Source: Peptoclostridium acidaminophilum DSM 3953 (lineage in GTDB: Bacteria; Bacillota; Clostridia; Peptostreptococcales; Peptostreptococcaceae). Taken from it: a DNA stretch of 64,000 nt. Below the pieces are notes generated by a model. The model searched no databases and had not been told where the DNA came from. It was given only the letters and a program-made list of their open reading frames with translations. The stretch spans positions 565,183-629,182 of the forward strand of contig NZ_CP007452.1 in the NCBI RefSeq assembly GCF_000597865.1, given 5' to 3'. Below are positions 35,676-44,941 of this stretch, one piece after another; within the stretch, counting starts at the first letter, position 1; each line of letters begins with the position of its first letter. The position numbers and the translations under genes are program-made.

Positions 35676-38195
35676 ATGGCAGAGCTTAACCTAAAACAAA
35701 TTACAGATAAACTCAATGCTGAGTTTGCGTCTGACATAAGAAAATTGATATTTTGGTATGATGCAAGCGCTGAGTTCAGTTCAGATATAGATGCCATAGA
35801 ACTTGAAAATGCGCAGGTATTGAAGCAAGAGCGTGATAATCAGTTTAAAATCAAGTATTTCTTGGAGCGTGAAGATACCTCAACTAATTACTTATTATAT
35901 GCTCCATTTCCGAAACCTGCCCTTAAGGATAATCATCTTGCAGACACGATTCGGTATTCTAAAGAATTTTTCGCGGATCGAGCTTCTTTACTGGCAGTTG
36001 ACTTAGGGATTGATGAAAAGTACAAACCAGTGCTGCAGCATTATATAAAGTTTTTTGGATCAAAAGAAAGGACTCAAAAGTTTTACGAGCTTGAAATAGA
36101 GAACTTTAGCAAAAGCATCATCGAAACGGCCCTGATGGGAGTTCTCTGTAAGACTAAGATTGTATCCTTTGAGGAAATCGTTCGTACAGTAATCACAGAT
36201 GGTGATTTAGAAGACAACAAGTATCTAGCTGAGTTTAATAAGTTTGACCTACTTCAACCATTTTGGAAGATGTGCGAGGAGACTTTTGGCTATACGGATG
36301 TTTCTCCAACCCTAAGTAAAATGGTTTATACACTCTTTGCAACCTATACTTCAAAGGTGATTCGTATAGAACTTCCTCAAGCTTGGAAAAATTATTGCGC
36401 CCATAAGTCGGGAAACATTATTGCTTTTCTCGATAGCTTGATGAATAGCTTAATTTACAAAGAGAACTTTGATGCTTTGTCAGATTTGGTTTATAGCACA
36501 CTGAATGGGGATGCCATTTTTGACAAATTGAATGTCAATGATTACACAGAACTTGAGCTCTTCAAGAAAACAGATGTATTTATTCTTAAGTGGATGATTG
36601 ATCGACTTGAAGGTGAAGATACTGCAGCTAAATTGAATGGACACTCAATACCTGAACTGTGCAAAATGAGAAGAAAAATGCACTTTGGTCAAATGTACTA
36701 TCCGCACTATTACATTTTGGAAAATGCGTATCACATTATAATGTCTTCAAGGTTTGAACCTCAAAAATCATCACTCGATATTTGGAAGAGCTATGTTGCA
36801 AAAGACTATATAGTTGACCAAAAGTATAGGTATTTCTATTATCATTATGATCAATTGACCAGCAATTCTCCTTATGAGAATGTGAGAGACTTAGTCGAGA
36901 ATATTTATACCAACCGCTACCTGGATCCGCTGTCAGTCGCATGGAATCGATCTTTTTTAGAGTGCAAAGGAGACACCGGATTAATCAAGCAGCATGAATT
37001 CTATAACAAGTTTATCCGGCATGCAAAGGAGCGAATAGTCGTGATTATTTCCGATGCGCTTCGTTTTGAGGTTGGGCAGACATTACTTAAGAAACTCATG
37101 TCCGACGAGAAATGTAATGCATCCATGAATATGATGCAGAGCGTTTTGCCATCATATACTAGGTTCGGGATGTCGGCGCTACTTCCACACAAAGAGCTGA
37201 CAATGAGCGAAGATTTTAAAGTACTTGTTGATGGAAAGATCTGCGATGATCTAAAGACTAGAGAGCAGCTTCTCCAGAGTGCCGTACTAAATAGTCGTAC
37301 AGTACAGTTCGATGACATCAAAACAATGAAGATCGCAGATCTGAAGGAAATCTTCACTGGACAAGATGTGGTCTATGTATACCACAATCAAATAGATGCC
37401 AGAGGGGATAAACTAAATACTGAGAATGAAGTATTTAGTGCTTGTGAAGAGGCCATCAATGAAATCCATACAATGATCAAGAGATTGACCAGTGCAAACA
37501 ACACACGTTTTATTATTACTGCTGATCATGGATTCATTTATAAACGTGATAAGTTGGCTGAAAGTGATAAGATTGGTGGATTTGATAAAAAAGATGCCTT
37601 TGTGGGCAGACGTTATGTTATAGCCAATGAAGCTGTTGCTGCTGAAGGCATAGGTAGTGTGACCTTGGGAGACATATTGGGCAATCATGACGAACGTGTC
37701 ATTTCAGTTCCTATTGGAAGTGATATTTTCAAAGTAGCTGGAGGCGGACAAAATTTCGTGCATGGTGGATCGTCACTCCAAGAAATGTTGATTCCAGTCA
37801 TTGACGTGAAGACGAGCAAGGCTCATACAGAAACAAAATCAGTCAGTATTGCACTTGTGAGTTTGATTCACAAAATAACCAACTTGACAACCAATTTAGA
37901 TTTCATTCAAACAGAAGCCGTTTCTGATGTAAATAAAGAAACAACATACAAGGTGTACTTTATATCTGGTGATAATGAGAAAATATCCAATGATAATATG
38001 TACGTGGCTGATAAGAAGGACGAGGATGCGAGTAAGAGAGTTTTCAGACTGAAGTTTACATTTAAGAACAAGAAATACGATAAGTCTCGAAAGTACTATT
38101 TGGTTGCCTATGATGAAAAAAATGCTCTTGAAGTCTTAAGGCATGAAGTACAAATGGACTTAGCTTTTGCAGACGACTTCGGATTTAATCTTTAA
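35676..38195 (+). CDS. pglZ: BREX phosphatase-like protein PglZ (type A)
   Basis: 839 residues from the ATG at 35676 (GGATGGTGATGAG in front); a GTG at 35652, overlapping the previous stop, is an alternative. The N-terminus MAELNLKQITDKLNAEF and the IRKLIFWYDASAEF strand are typical of BREX-1 PglZ. The alkaline-phosphatase-like core has VVIISDALRFEVGQTLLKKL (about 452-471) and FIITADHGFIYKRD (about 610-623), with expected metal ligands. The C-terminal domain is beta-rich. PglZ is essential for BREX and may process nucleotides or act as a nuclease/phosphatase regulating the complex. A longer frame upstream to 35529 has no ribosome site. Confidence 0.95.
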   Translation: MAELNLKQITDKLNAEFASDIRKLIFWYDASAEFSSDIDAIELENAQVLKQERDNQFKIKYFLEREDTSTNYLLYAPFPKPALKDNHLADTIRYSKEFFADRASLLAVDLGIDEKYKPVLQHYIKFFGSKERTQKFYELEIENFSKSIIETALMGVLCKTKIVSFEEIVRTVITDGDLEDNKYLAEFNKFDLLQPFWKMCEETFGYTDVSPTLSKMVYTLFATYTSKVIRIELPQAWKNYCAHKSGNIIAFLDSLMNSLIYKENFDALSDLVYSTLNGDAIFDKLNVNDYTELELFKKTDVFILKWMIDRLEGEDTAAKLNGHSIPELCKMRRKMHFGQMYYPHYYILENAYHIIMSSRFEPQKSSLDIWKSYVAKDYIVDQKYRYFYYHYDQLTSNSPYENVRDLVENIYTNRYLDPLSVAWNRSFLECKGDTGLIKQHEFYNKFIRHAKERIVVIISDALRFEVGQTLLKKLMSDEKCNASMNMMQSVLPSYTRFGMSALLPHKELTMSEDFKVLVDGKICDDLKTREQLLQSAVLNSRTVQFDDIKTMKIADLKEIFTGQDVVYVYHNQIDARGDKLNTENEVFSACEEAINEIHTMIKRLTSANNTRFIITADHGFIYKRDKLAESDKIGGFDKKDAFVGRRYVIANEAVAAEGIGSVTLGDILGNHDERVISVPIGSDIFKVAGGGQNFVHGGSSLQEMLIPVIDVKTSKAHTETKSVSIALVSLIHKITNLTTNLDFIQTEAVSDVNKETTYKVYFISGDNEKISNDNMYVADKKDEDASKRVFRLKFTFKNKKYDKSRKYYLVAYDEKNALEVLRHEVQMDLAFADDFGFNL

Positions 38196-38212
38196 GAGAG
38201 GTAAGTGGATAA

Positions 38213-40255
38213 ATGGAAACATATGAAAAGGATCTGAATGAAAAACTGAATTCTTACTTTGCGGGAAAGATCGTTAGAAAAGATTTGACGAAAATGATAA
38301 AAGAAGGTGCCAATGTACCTGTATATGTTCTTGAGTATTTGCTCGGAATGTACTGTGCAACAACAGATGATGAAGCTATAGCAACAGGTATTGATAGCGT
38401 TAAACGGATTTTGGCAGAGAACTATGTAAGACCAGATGAAGCTGAAAAGGTAAAGAGTAAAGTTAGAGAGCTTGGAAATTACACCGTTATAGATAAGGTA
38501 ACTGTTTCATTAAATGAGAAGAAGGATGTTTATGAAGCGGAATTTTCAAATCTCGGAATAAAAGGAATTGCGGTATCTCCAAACTATGTTAAGGAATATG
38601 AAAAACTTCTTTGTGGTGGCATTTGGTGCATTGTCAAATTGGAATATTACTTTGATGAGGAAATCAAAGGAGCAAGTCCATTTAACATTACTAGCTTGAC
38701 GCCTATTCAGATGCCTAATTTAGATTTGGAAGAAATTTTTAATGGTCGTAAAGAGTTTACTTCTGAAGAGTGGATAGATGTTCTTCTTCGCTCCGTTGGA
38801 ATGGAGCCAACACAGTTTACGGACAAAGTAAAATGGCATCTGCTCGCTCGTATGATTCCTCTAGTTGAAAACAACTACAATGTTTGCGAGCTAGGACCAA
38901 GAGGTACTGGTAAGTCTCATATCTATAAAGAAATCTCACCAAACAGTATTCTTGTTTCTGGTGGACAGACAACTGTAGCCAATCTCTTCTACAATATGTC
39001 ATCGAGACAAATTGGTCTTGTAGGAATGTGGGATACAGTCGCATTTGATGAGGTTGCAGGGATAACTTTCAAAGATAAAGACGGAATTCAGATTATGAAA
39101 GACTTCATGGCATCGGGGTCATTTGCTAGAGGGAAAGAAGAGAAACAAGCATCTGCTTCAATGGTTTTTGTCGGAAACATCAATCAGAGTGTTGAAGTAC
39201 TTTTAAAGACATCTCACTTATTTGATCCGTTCCCCGAGGCTATGGCATATGATTCTGCATTTTTTGACAGGATGCATTATTATATCCCAGGCTGGGAAAT
39301 ACCAAAGATGCGCCCAGAGTTTTTTACCAACGAATATGGGTTCATTACTGATTATATATCTGAGTTCATGAGAGAAATGCGAAAACGTTCATTCTCTGAT
39401 TCGGTTGATAAATACTTTAAGCTTGGTAATAACCTAAATCAAAGAGATGTAATAGCAGTAAGAAAAACAGTATCCGGATTAATGAAACTTCTGTACCCTA
39501 ATGGGGAGTTTACAAAAGATGATGTGGAAACTGTATTAAGATATGCCCTTGAAGGTCGCCGTCGTGTTAAAGAGCAACTTAAAAAAATTGGCGGCATGGA
39601 ATTCTATGATGTGCATTTCTCATACATTGATAACGAGTCAATGGAAGAAAAGTTTGTATCGGTTCCTGAACAAGGTGGAAGCAAGCTTATTCCAGAAGGA
39701 ATGGGAAAAGCGGGTCATGTCTACACCGTAGGTCACGGAGACTCAGGTATGCTTGGGGTATACAAAATTGAAACTGAAGTTGTAAGTGGTTCAGGTAAAT
39801 TTGAGAAGACAGGTCTTGGTGGTGGCAGAGATGTCAAAGAAAGCATCACGACATCATTTAATTACTTCAAGGCTAACAAGAAGAATATCTCCGGTACAAT
39901 CTCAGTTGAAAATAGTGATTTTTTAATGCATGTTCAAGATTGTCAAGGTGTTGGTATGACAGACGAACTGTCACTAGCAGCATTTGTTGGATTATGCTCA
40001 GGAGCACTTAAAAAGCCGGTTCAGAGCCAGATGGTGATACTGGGGAGTATGAGTATTGGTGGGACAATAAATAAGGTTGAAGAGCTCGCCAATACCCTAC
40101 AAGCATGCTTTGATGCTGGTGGAAAACGAATCTTGCTGCCAATGTCATCTGCAGTAGATATTGGAACCGTTCCTCCTGAGCTTTTCTCAAAGTTTCAAAT
40201 TAGTTTTTACAATAGCCCAGAAGACGCTGTTTTTAAAGCTTTGGGAGTGGAATAA
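38213..40255 (+). CDS. brxL: BREX Lon-like protein BrxL
   Basis: 680 residues, ATG after GAGAGGTAAG. The AAA+ domain has Walker A NVCELGPRGTGKSHIYKEIS (about 222-241) and Walker B TVAFDEVAGITF. The C-terminal Lon-protease-like domain contains DCQGVGMTDELSLAAFVGL and VILGSMSIGGTINKVEELAN, then AGGKRILLPMSSA. BrxL forms large DNA-binding ring assemblies and is thought to block phage replication in type 1 BREX. It is the last core brx gene in the order, so the BREX set here is complete and unbroken by frameshifts. Confidence 0.96.
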   Translation: METYEKDLNEKLNSYFAGKIVRKDLTKMIKEGANVPVYVLEYLLGMYCATTDDEAIATGIDSVKRILAENYVRPDEAEKVKSKVRELGNYTVIDKVTVSLNEKKDVYEAEFSNLGIKGIAVSPNYVKEYEKLLCGGIWCIVKLEYYFDEEIKGASPFNITSLTPIQMPNLDLEEIFNGRKEFTSEEWIDVLLRSVGMEPTQFTDKVKWHLLARMIPLVENNYNVCELGPRGTGKSHIYKEISPNSILVSGGQTTVANLFYNMSSRQIGLVGMWDTVAFDEVAGITFKDKDGIQIMKDFMASGSFARGKEEKQASASMVFVGNINQSVEVLLKTSHLFDPFPEAMAYDSAFFDRMHYYIPGWEIPKMRPEFFTNEYGFITDYISEFMREMRKRSFSDSVDKYFKLGNNLNQRDVIAVRKTVSGLMKLLYPNGEFTKDDVETVLRYALEGRRRVKEQLKKIGGMEFYDVHFSYIDNESMEEKFVSVPEQGGSKLIPEGMGKAGHVYTVGHGDSGMLGVYKIETEVVSGSGKFEKTGLGGGRDVKESITTSFNYFKANKKNISGTISVENSDFLMHVQDCQGVGMTDELSLAAFVGLCSGALKKPVQSQMVILGSMSIGGTINKVEELANTLQACFDAGGKRILLPMSSAVDIGTVPPELFSKFQISFYNSPEDAVFKALGVE

Positions 40256-40264
40256 GGGGGCAGC

Positions 40265-40573
40265 ATGGATTTTAAATTGACAAGTACAGAAGAAAAAATA
40301 TTAGCATATCTCAGATCCAAAGAGATAAACACTGGTTATAGTGATGTAGATAGTAATGAAATCTCGAACTTTTTGGAAGCTTCACGTAGCAGTACTTCAA
40401 AATACTTAAGTTCTCTTAGAGATAAAAAATTATTAATTGCCAAACAAGAAGGAAAGAGGACGAAGTACTTAATTACTTCAGAAGGCCGCAATTATCTGGA
40501 AGTCTTTTCAATAACTCTAATACCGGCAAGACCAGCTAGTTATTGTCAACGGTTAATACGAAAAAATATTTGA
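40265..40573 (+). CDS. Winged-helix regulator downstream of BrxL, 3' end altered by IS110
   Basis: ATG after AAGGGGGCAGC, nine bp from brxL. About 90 residues are native: a winged-helix pattern with TSTEEKILAYLRSKEI, EISNFLEASRSSTSKYLSSL and a wing (LLIAKQEGKRTKYLITSEG). The IS110 copy begins at 40534, so the final residues (from ASYCQR on) are read from the IS. Removing the IS gives ...PARPVR and a TGA that overlaps the GTG of the next gene, so only the last two codons are lost. It may regulate the following membrane protein genes. Recognised by fold pattern only. Confidence 0.7.
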   Translation: MDFKLTSTEEKILAYLRSKEINTGYSDVDSNEISNFLEASRSSTSKYLSSLRDKKLLIAKQEGKRTKYLITSEGRNYLEVFSITLIPARPASYCQRLIRKNI

Positions 40574-40665
40574 TTTGTTGCTGTCCTAAAAAAGGGTAAC
40601 CTAAATAAACGTAAATCCATTGGATTTTCGAACAAGTGGTAGTTATGCATATGTCGGACGTGTAT

Positions 40666-41958
40666 TTATGCAGCCATCTGAGTTGGTCTTTTATATTGCT
40701 TGCAATGCTCCTGAGGTGAACGGAGCTCAAAACCCTTTTCATCACGAAGGACTGCAAATATGATGTTACAAATTTTGTGCATGATAGCACCAAGAGCAAC
40801 CATCTTAGGTTTCTGAGCGGCTTTTTTCATGTAGTAATCGCAAAGATACGGATTGATTGCTTCACCATCTCGTTTCCTGCGGATAGAAGCCAATGCAACA
40901 GCGAAAATAGCGCGTCTGGCAATTCTGGAGCCACGTTTGGACATATGGACATCAGTGCCGTTGAAGTTGCCGGACTGGTTTACCTCAGGATCCAGGCCAA
41001 AGAAGGCAAAAAGCTGTTTAGGACTCCTAAAGGTTGAGAAATCGCCAATCTCACACATGATGGTTACAGCAGAAAGAAATCCAACGCCTTTGATGGAGTT
41101 AAGCCATGAAATCTGTTTGACAAATTCCTCATTCTTATTGAAGGCAACCAATTGCTGGATACGCTCCATAATGGAGTTAATGGCACAAGCCAATCGTTCA
41201 ATCAGATCAAGCGTCAGTGAAATATTGAAGTAGACACTTTCAATCTGGCAGCCAAAGGATTTAGCAGCTAGCGCGGCCTGATAAAGCTTTTCATAACGAT
41301 CAGTAGCTTTGGAGATACCTTTTCTTGAAGCTTTTGAGATTTTAGAAATCATGGTTTTTTTATGGCCGCGAAGTATTTTATCCGGAGTACCATACTGGCG
41401 AAGAATCATGGTGGATGTGGTGCCGGTAATATCGTTGAAAATACCAATGTACTGTGGAAACACAGTATGCAGATAGCCCTTTAGCCTGTTGATATGAGCA
41501 GATTTTTCATCCGTAAGGTCATAGTATTTTCGAGTGAGGGTGCGAAGCTCAAGAACGAGCTTTGCTGGAAACTGAGAAACCGGCAAATCATGAGAAAGAC
41601 CAAGTTTGGCAATACCGAGAGAATCGATTTTATCATTTTTCACTTTTCTAATGCTTGCATTTTTCACAGAATGTGTGATAATAGGATTGATTATGGACAC
41701 GTCAAAGCCAGAATCAACCAAGAAGCAGAAGAGTGGGAAATGATAAATCCCTGTGGATTCCAGAAATATTCGACATTTCATGGAATACAGCTCTTCTGCT
41801 TTTTTTAGTGCAGAAACAGCCTTTTCCAAGGAATTCGAGTTGTTATGTGTGATCTTAAAAGGTTTTTGGATTGCAGTCCCGCTCTGGTCGACGATGGACA
41901 TCCAGCTGAAGGCTGAACCGACATCGATACCAGCGGACAGATAATTACGGTTATTCAT
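40666..41958 (-). CDS. IS110 family transposase (identical copy)
   Basis: 430 residues from the ATG at 41958 with GGAAGGAG in front, identical in protein sequence to the transposase at 12435-13727. The DEDD domain (AGIDVGSAFSW) and the Tnp20 domain with the SKRGSRIARR segment are intact, so the enzyme should be active. Identity of both copies over the full element indicates a recent duplication. Confidence 0.95.
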   Translation of the reverse strand: MNNRNYLSAGIDVGSAFSWMSIVDQSGTAIQKPFKITHNNSNSLEKAVSALKKAEELYSMKCRIFLESTGIYHFPLFCFLVDSGFDVSIINPIITHSVKNASIRKVKNDKIDSLGIAKLGLSHDLPVSQFPAKLVLELRTLTRKYYDLTDEKSAHINRLKGYLHTVFPQYIGIFNDITGTTSTMILRQYGTPDKILRGHKKTMISKISKASRKGISKATDRYEKLYQAALAAKSFGCQIESVYFNISLTLDLIERLACAINSIMERIQQLVAFNKNEEFVKQISWLNSIKGVGFLSAVTIMCEIGDFSTFRSPKQLFAFFGLDPEVNQSGNFNGTDVHMSKRGSRIARRAIFAVALASIRRKRDGEAINPYLCDYYMKKAAQKPKMVALGAIMHKICNIIFAVLRDEKGFELRSPQEHCKQYKRPTQMAA

Positions 41959-42003
41959 AGTAAACTCCTTCCGATAGGGTTCCATAAACAACAATGAATA
42001 CAC

Positions 42004-42161
42004 AACCTGGCATGTGATACGGGTATAGCTTAAGGGCTCCCAACCAGCCTAAAACATAAATTTTCATTGAATGGAATGACTGTCTTAGTTACGGGTATCG
42101 TTGAACGAGAGTCAACTCCCTAGGAGGTGAACGTCCTTTTCCCTATCCAATGGAAAATGAT
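42004..42161 (-). ncRNA. Predicted IS110 bridge RNA, copy 2
   Basis: Same sequence as the predicted RNA at 13773-13930. The guide complement GAGGTGAA lies at 42124-42131 and matches GAGGTGAA in the right flank of this copy (42334-42341), one base more than for copy 1. RNA ends are not defined. Confidence 0.55.
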
Positions 42162-42336
42162 ACCTTATGTAGCAGACAAAGTCTAGGAGTAAGTAACTAT
42201 ACAAAAATCTTGAAACTTTAAACACGTATCAATGGTTGGATGACATATCCGAGGAGAACCCTCTTACCAACCTTGATATAGATTAGAAATGATGTAGAAG
42301 ACTACTATTTGTCTATGACTGCATCATACCAGTGAG

Positions 42337-42789
42337 GTGAAATCATTTTCTTTTGAGGAGTACAAAGAAGCAAGAGAAACACTTGATGAAATTGCCGAAA
42401 TGAAAAAACAAATTGAAGCTTTAAAAAAAGATTATGAGGATAAGTTTTTAGAAATGGAAAGCAACATTAATGGCAAAATCAGTTCGTTCTATGGAAGAAT
42501 AGGAGAAATTTTAACGTTAATAATCACTGCTGTTGCAATGATAGTGTTTAATATTCAATTGATTGGTTCGGTTAAAATCAATTTTGATGAACCACTAAAA
42601 GCCGCTCAAACAATACTTGCAATTGACTTGCCTTACATTGTTCTGTTTTCGATTTTGTTATTAGTATTTCACATAATAATTGGAAAAGATGAAAAAAGAA
42701 CCATCAGAGCCATAGATGTTAAAAATGTGATACTAAAAAGTATACCTATAGTGATAATTATAGTTGCGTGTCTTGTTTTTATTGCCTAA
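42337..42789 (+). CDS. Coiled-coil protein with three membrane segments, unknown function
   Basis: 150 residues from the GTG at 42337, which overlapped the stop of the winged-helix gene before the IS110 insertion. The N-terminal 50 residues form a charged coiled coil (EYKEARETLDEIAEMKKQIE). Hydrophobic segments lie at about 55-77, 98-116 and 132-149. Small coiled-coil/membrane proteins of this kind are often effectors in phage defence, acting on the inner membrane. It is followed after 12 bp by a 98-residue gene. I do not recognise a named family; the defence role is inferred from location. Confidence 0.65.
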   Translation: MKSFSFEEYKEARETLDEIAEMKKQIEALKKDYEDKFLEMESNINGKISSFYGRIGEILTLIITAVAMIVFNIQLIGSVKINFDEPLKAAQTILAIDLPYIVLFSILLLVFHIIIGKDEKRTIRAIDVKNVILKSIPIVIIIVACLVFIA

Positions 42790-42801
42790 GGAGGGGTTTA
42801 T

Positions 42802-43098
42802 ATGAATTTACATCAATATGCTGTTTATATTGAACAGAGAGTGCGAAGCTTAATTGGTAAAGGTACTGAAAGATACGCTCTTGGCGGAATCGTAAATTCT
42901 GACTTTATCGAATATGGTGGAATGGTAACAGCAATTTGTGCTGGGTTGGTGAAACACTATCAAGGAGAAAACGTTGAGAGTATCGATAAATTTCTAGAAG
43001 AAATATCGGAGTATAACGGAGTTAGATTCATCGATCTTGGCGAAAGTAAAATCGTTGAAGTGTGTGATAAATTAAAAAAACTAACTGAAAATTTTTAA
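42802..43098 (+). CDS. 98-residue protein in the defence island, unknown function
   Basis: ATG after AAGGAGGGG. It is a soluble, helical protein: NLHQYAVYIEQRVRSLIGKG, then a middle with EYGGMVTAICAGLVKHYQ and a charged C-terminus (IVEVCDKLKKLTENF). No membrane segment or known catalytic motif is seen. It probably forms a unit with the membrane protein just upstream. It could be its regulator or immunity partner, but the sequence alone does not tell. The third IS110 element starts 60 bp downstream. Confidence 0.65.
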   Translation: MNLHQYAVYIEQRVRSLIGKGTERYALGGIVNSDFIEYGGMVTAICAGLVKHYQGENVESIDKFLEEISEYNGVRFIDLGESKIVEVCDKLKKLTENF

Positions 43099-43284
43099 CT
43101 ATATATTGAAAATTATTAATCTGAGCTAATGAACTGAATTAGTATTTGTTAAAGACCAGCTAATAAAAGTCAATAAATCTGATTGATTTTCTTTAGAAAT
43201 TTTCAATCTTAAAAAAGAGTATGAGAAACCAAGCCATTGAAAAATCCGAACAATGACCTTGGAGAAGCTACATTTTAGCAATTT

Positions 43285-44592
43285 TTAAGCAACATGTTTT
43301 GGTGCAGTTTGAAGCTTGTTGTTTCTCCATGCTTGGTGCTCCTGCGGGCTTCTAAATTCAAACGGTTTTAAGTCACGAAGAACCGCAAAAATGTAGTGGA
43401 GCAACTTATGCATAACGGCTATAAGGGCCACCTTTTTCTTCTTGCTGACACATTTTTTCAAATAGTAGTCGCGAAGAATCGGATTTATGGAATCGCCGTT
43501 TCTGGTGGTTCTTATTGAGGACAGAGCCATTGTGAAGAGAACTCTTCTGCCAATGCGGGTGCCTCGTTTAGAAATCCTGTTGCGGTCGCCAGTGAACTTG
43601 CCCGACTGATTGACTGATGGATCTATGCCAAAGAAAGCTGTAAAGGCCTTTGGAGACTTGAATAGGCTGAAATCGTTGATTTCCGCGATCAGAGTGACCG
43701 CACTGATAAAGCCTACGCCAGGCATTTGATCCAAAAGCTCGATGTGCTTTCGAGCGGTGTCAGGAAAGTCGCTTGAGTCGATGATAGTGTGCAACTGTGA
43801 TTCTATAGCATTAAGACACTTTTTAAAGCTGTCGATTCCATCAAGATGGAATCTTATTTTGGAGTCAAGCAGAGCGAATTCATTTGGCATACTCAAAGAA
43901 AGCTGTGCTGTTTCAAGAAGTTGCAGAGCTTTTTTGGCTGACCACTTCTCGCCTTTTCTGCCGCTTTTGGAAATGAGCTCAAGCAACTGCTGAGGGTCTG
44001 CATTTAGAACATCCTTAGGCGAAGGATAAGCGCTTAAAACAGCCAACGCGGTCTTTCCAAAAGGATTGGAAAACACATCAAGAAAGCCCGGGAACAGCAA
44101 GTAAAGATCCGTGCAGAGCCTGTTTTTCATCTCAGTGAGCATGTCACAGCGGGAGTAATATTCCCTCACCATCATGCGAAGTGCGAGAATTTGAGGCTCG
44201 GGCATCATGGAAAACTTTACATCCTGGTATTTTGCAAGCCTTGCGATAGCCTCGGCATCTTTATTATCATTTTTCACTTTTCTAATGTCGAAATTCTTGG
44301 TAGAATGGACACATAAAGGGTTTAGGACAAAACCTTTGAGGTCATTCGATCTCAGAAAGAAGAAGAGTGGTAAATGAAAGATACCCGTAGATTCTACGAA
44401 GTAGATGGGCTTTCGTTTTAACCGCTCTTCTTCTTTTTTGAGAATCTCGAGCAGCTTGTTAAATCCAGCAGGATTATGGTCAATCCTGAAAGGCTTGCGG
44501 ATGAGCTCTCCGGAAGGTGCTATCATTGCAACTACAGAAAACTCTGATGAAACATCAATTCCGACAACAAAATCGTTTAAAAATTGGGACAA
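43285..44592 (-). CDS. IS110 family transposase (distinct from the identical pair)
   Basis: 435 residues from a TTG at 44592, about ten bases after AAAGG; the frame is open to 44664, but the N-terminus LSQFLNDFVVGIDVSSEFSV fits the family start. The DEDD domain begins with VGIDVSSEFSVVAM, with NFDIRKVKNDNKDAEAIARL near 105-125. The Tnp20 domain has DQMPGVGFISAVTLIAEIND and SGKFTGDRNRISKRGTRIGRR with the expected serine. It is clearly related to but different from the transposase at 12435. It is encoded opposite to the defence genes. Confidence 0.93.
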   Translation of the reverse strand: MSQFLNDFVVGIDVSSEFSVVAMIAPSGELIRKPFRIDHNPAGFNKLLEILKKEEERLKRKPIYFVESTGIFHLPLFFFLRSNDLKGFVLNPLCVHSTKNFDIRKVKNDNKDAEAIARLAKYQDVKFSMMPEPQILALRMMVREYYSRCDMLTEMKNRLCTDLYLLFPGFLDVFSNPFGKTALAVLSAYPSPKDVLNADPQQLLELISKSGRKGEKWSAKKALQLLETAQLSLSMPNEFALLDSKIRFHLDGIDSFKKCLNAIESQLHTIIDSSDFPDTARKHIELLDQMPGVGFISAVTLIAEINDFSLFKSPKAFTAFFGIDPSVNQSGKFTGDRNRISKRGTRIGRRVLFTMALSSIRTTRNGDSINPILRDYYLKKCVSKKKKVALIAVMHKLLHYIFAVLRDLKPFEFRSPQEHQAWRNNKLQTAPKHVA

Positions 44593-44659
44593 AGTAACAC
44601 AACCTTTCTGCTTAGAATGAATCAGAGTATCCACTTTGTTTGAGGACGCCAAACAACCT

Positions 44660-44790
44660 TGCATTTGAAACGGGTAACACCAGAAGGTGGCCCAACCAGC
44701 TAAACATCGAATCGTCCTTGTGGAGTGACACGCTAATTTACGGATAAGACCTCATGATGTGAGGGATCCAGGAGGAACGCACATCTATCT
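44660..44790 (-). ncRNA. Predicted bridge RNA of the third IS110 element
   Basis: Plus-strand motifs ACGGGTA (44670-44676) and CCCAACCAGC (44691-44700) are shared with the other IS110 pair and fit the donor loop; the RNA has UUUAGCUGG, of which UUAGCU matches the element end TTAG-CT. The target loop has UUCCUCCUGG (complement of 44768-44777), followed by a CCUCA/UGAGG hairpin. UUCCUCCUGG equals, base for base, the complement strand of the reconstructed target CCAG-GAGGAA. Confidence 0.55.
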
Positions 44791-44941
44791 CTCTGACAAG
44801 TGAGATTATAGCACGAAGTTTAGTGATTTTCATTCAAGAGTGTCGCTGGTTCATCTGAACAATAAATGTTAAGTTATCAAGGAACATTCGGACGGGTTTT
44901 TGAACCCTAACCCTATATTTATCTTACAAGGAGGAAGTTGA

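Larger units (their letters stand above)
40534..42332 (-). mobile_element. IS110 family element, copy 2 (identical to 12303-14101)
   Basis: Same ends, same orientation and same transposase as copy 1, offset exactly 28,231 bp. The reconstructed target AAGACC-AG-TGAGGTGA closely matches that of copy 1 (AAGACC-AG-CGAGGTGA), while flanks beyond it differ. It separates the winged-helix gene from the coiled-coil/membrane gene. Confidence 0.92.
43158..44930 (-). mobile_element. IS110 family element, divergent third copy
   Basis: AG is at both ends (43158-43159 and 44929-44930). Left border AAAGACC-AG-CTAATAAAAG resembles that of copies 1 and 2 (AAGACC-AG-CTAGTTATTG). Right border ATCTTACA-AG is followed by GAGGAAG, the ribosome site of tcmP. 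Transposase on the minus strand, about 340 bp of upstream non-coding DNA, no inverted repeats. Length about 1.77 kb. Confidence 0.85.

Noticed and set aside
40534-42332. BREX phase variation caused by the nearby IS110 copy
   Set aside because: The IS lies downstream of brxL and leaves every core BREX gene and the promoter side intact.
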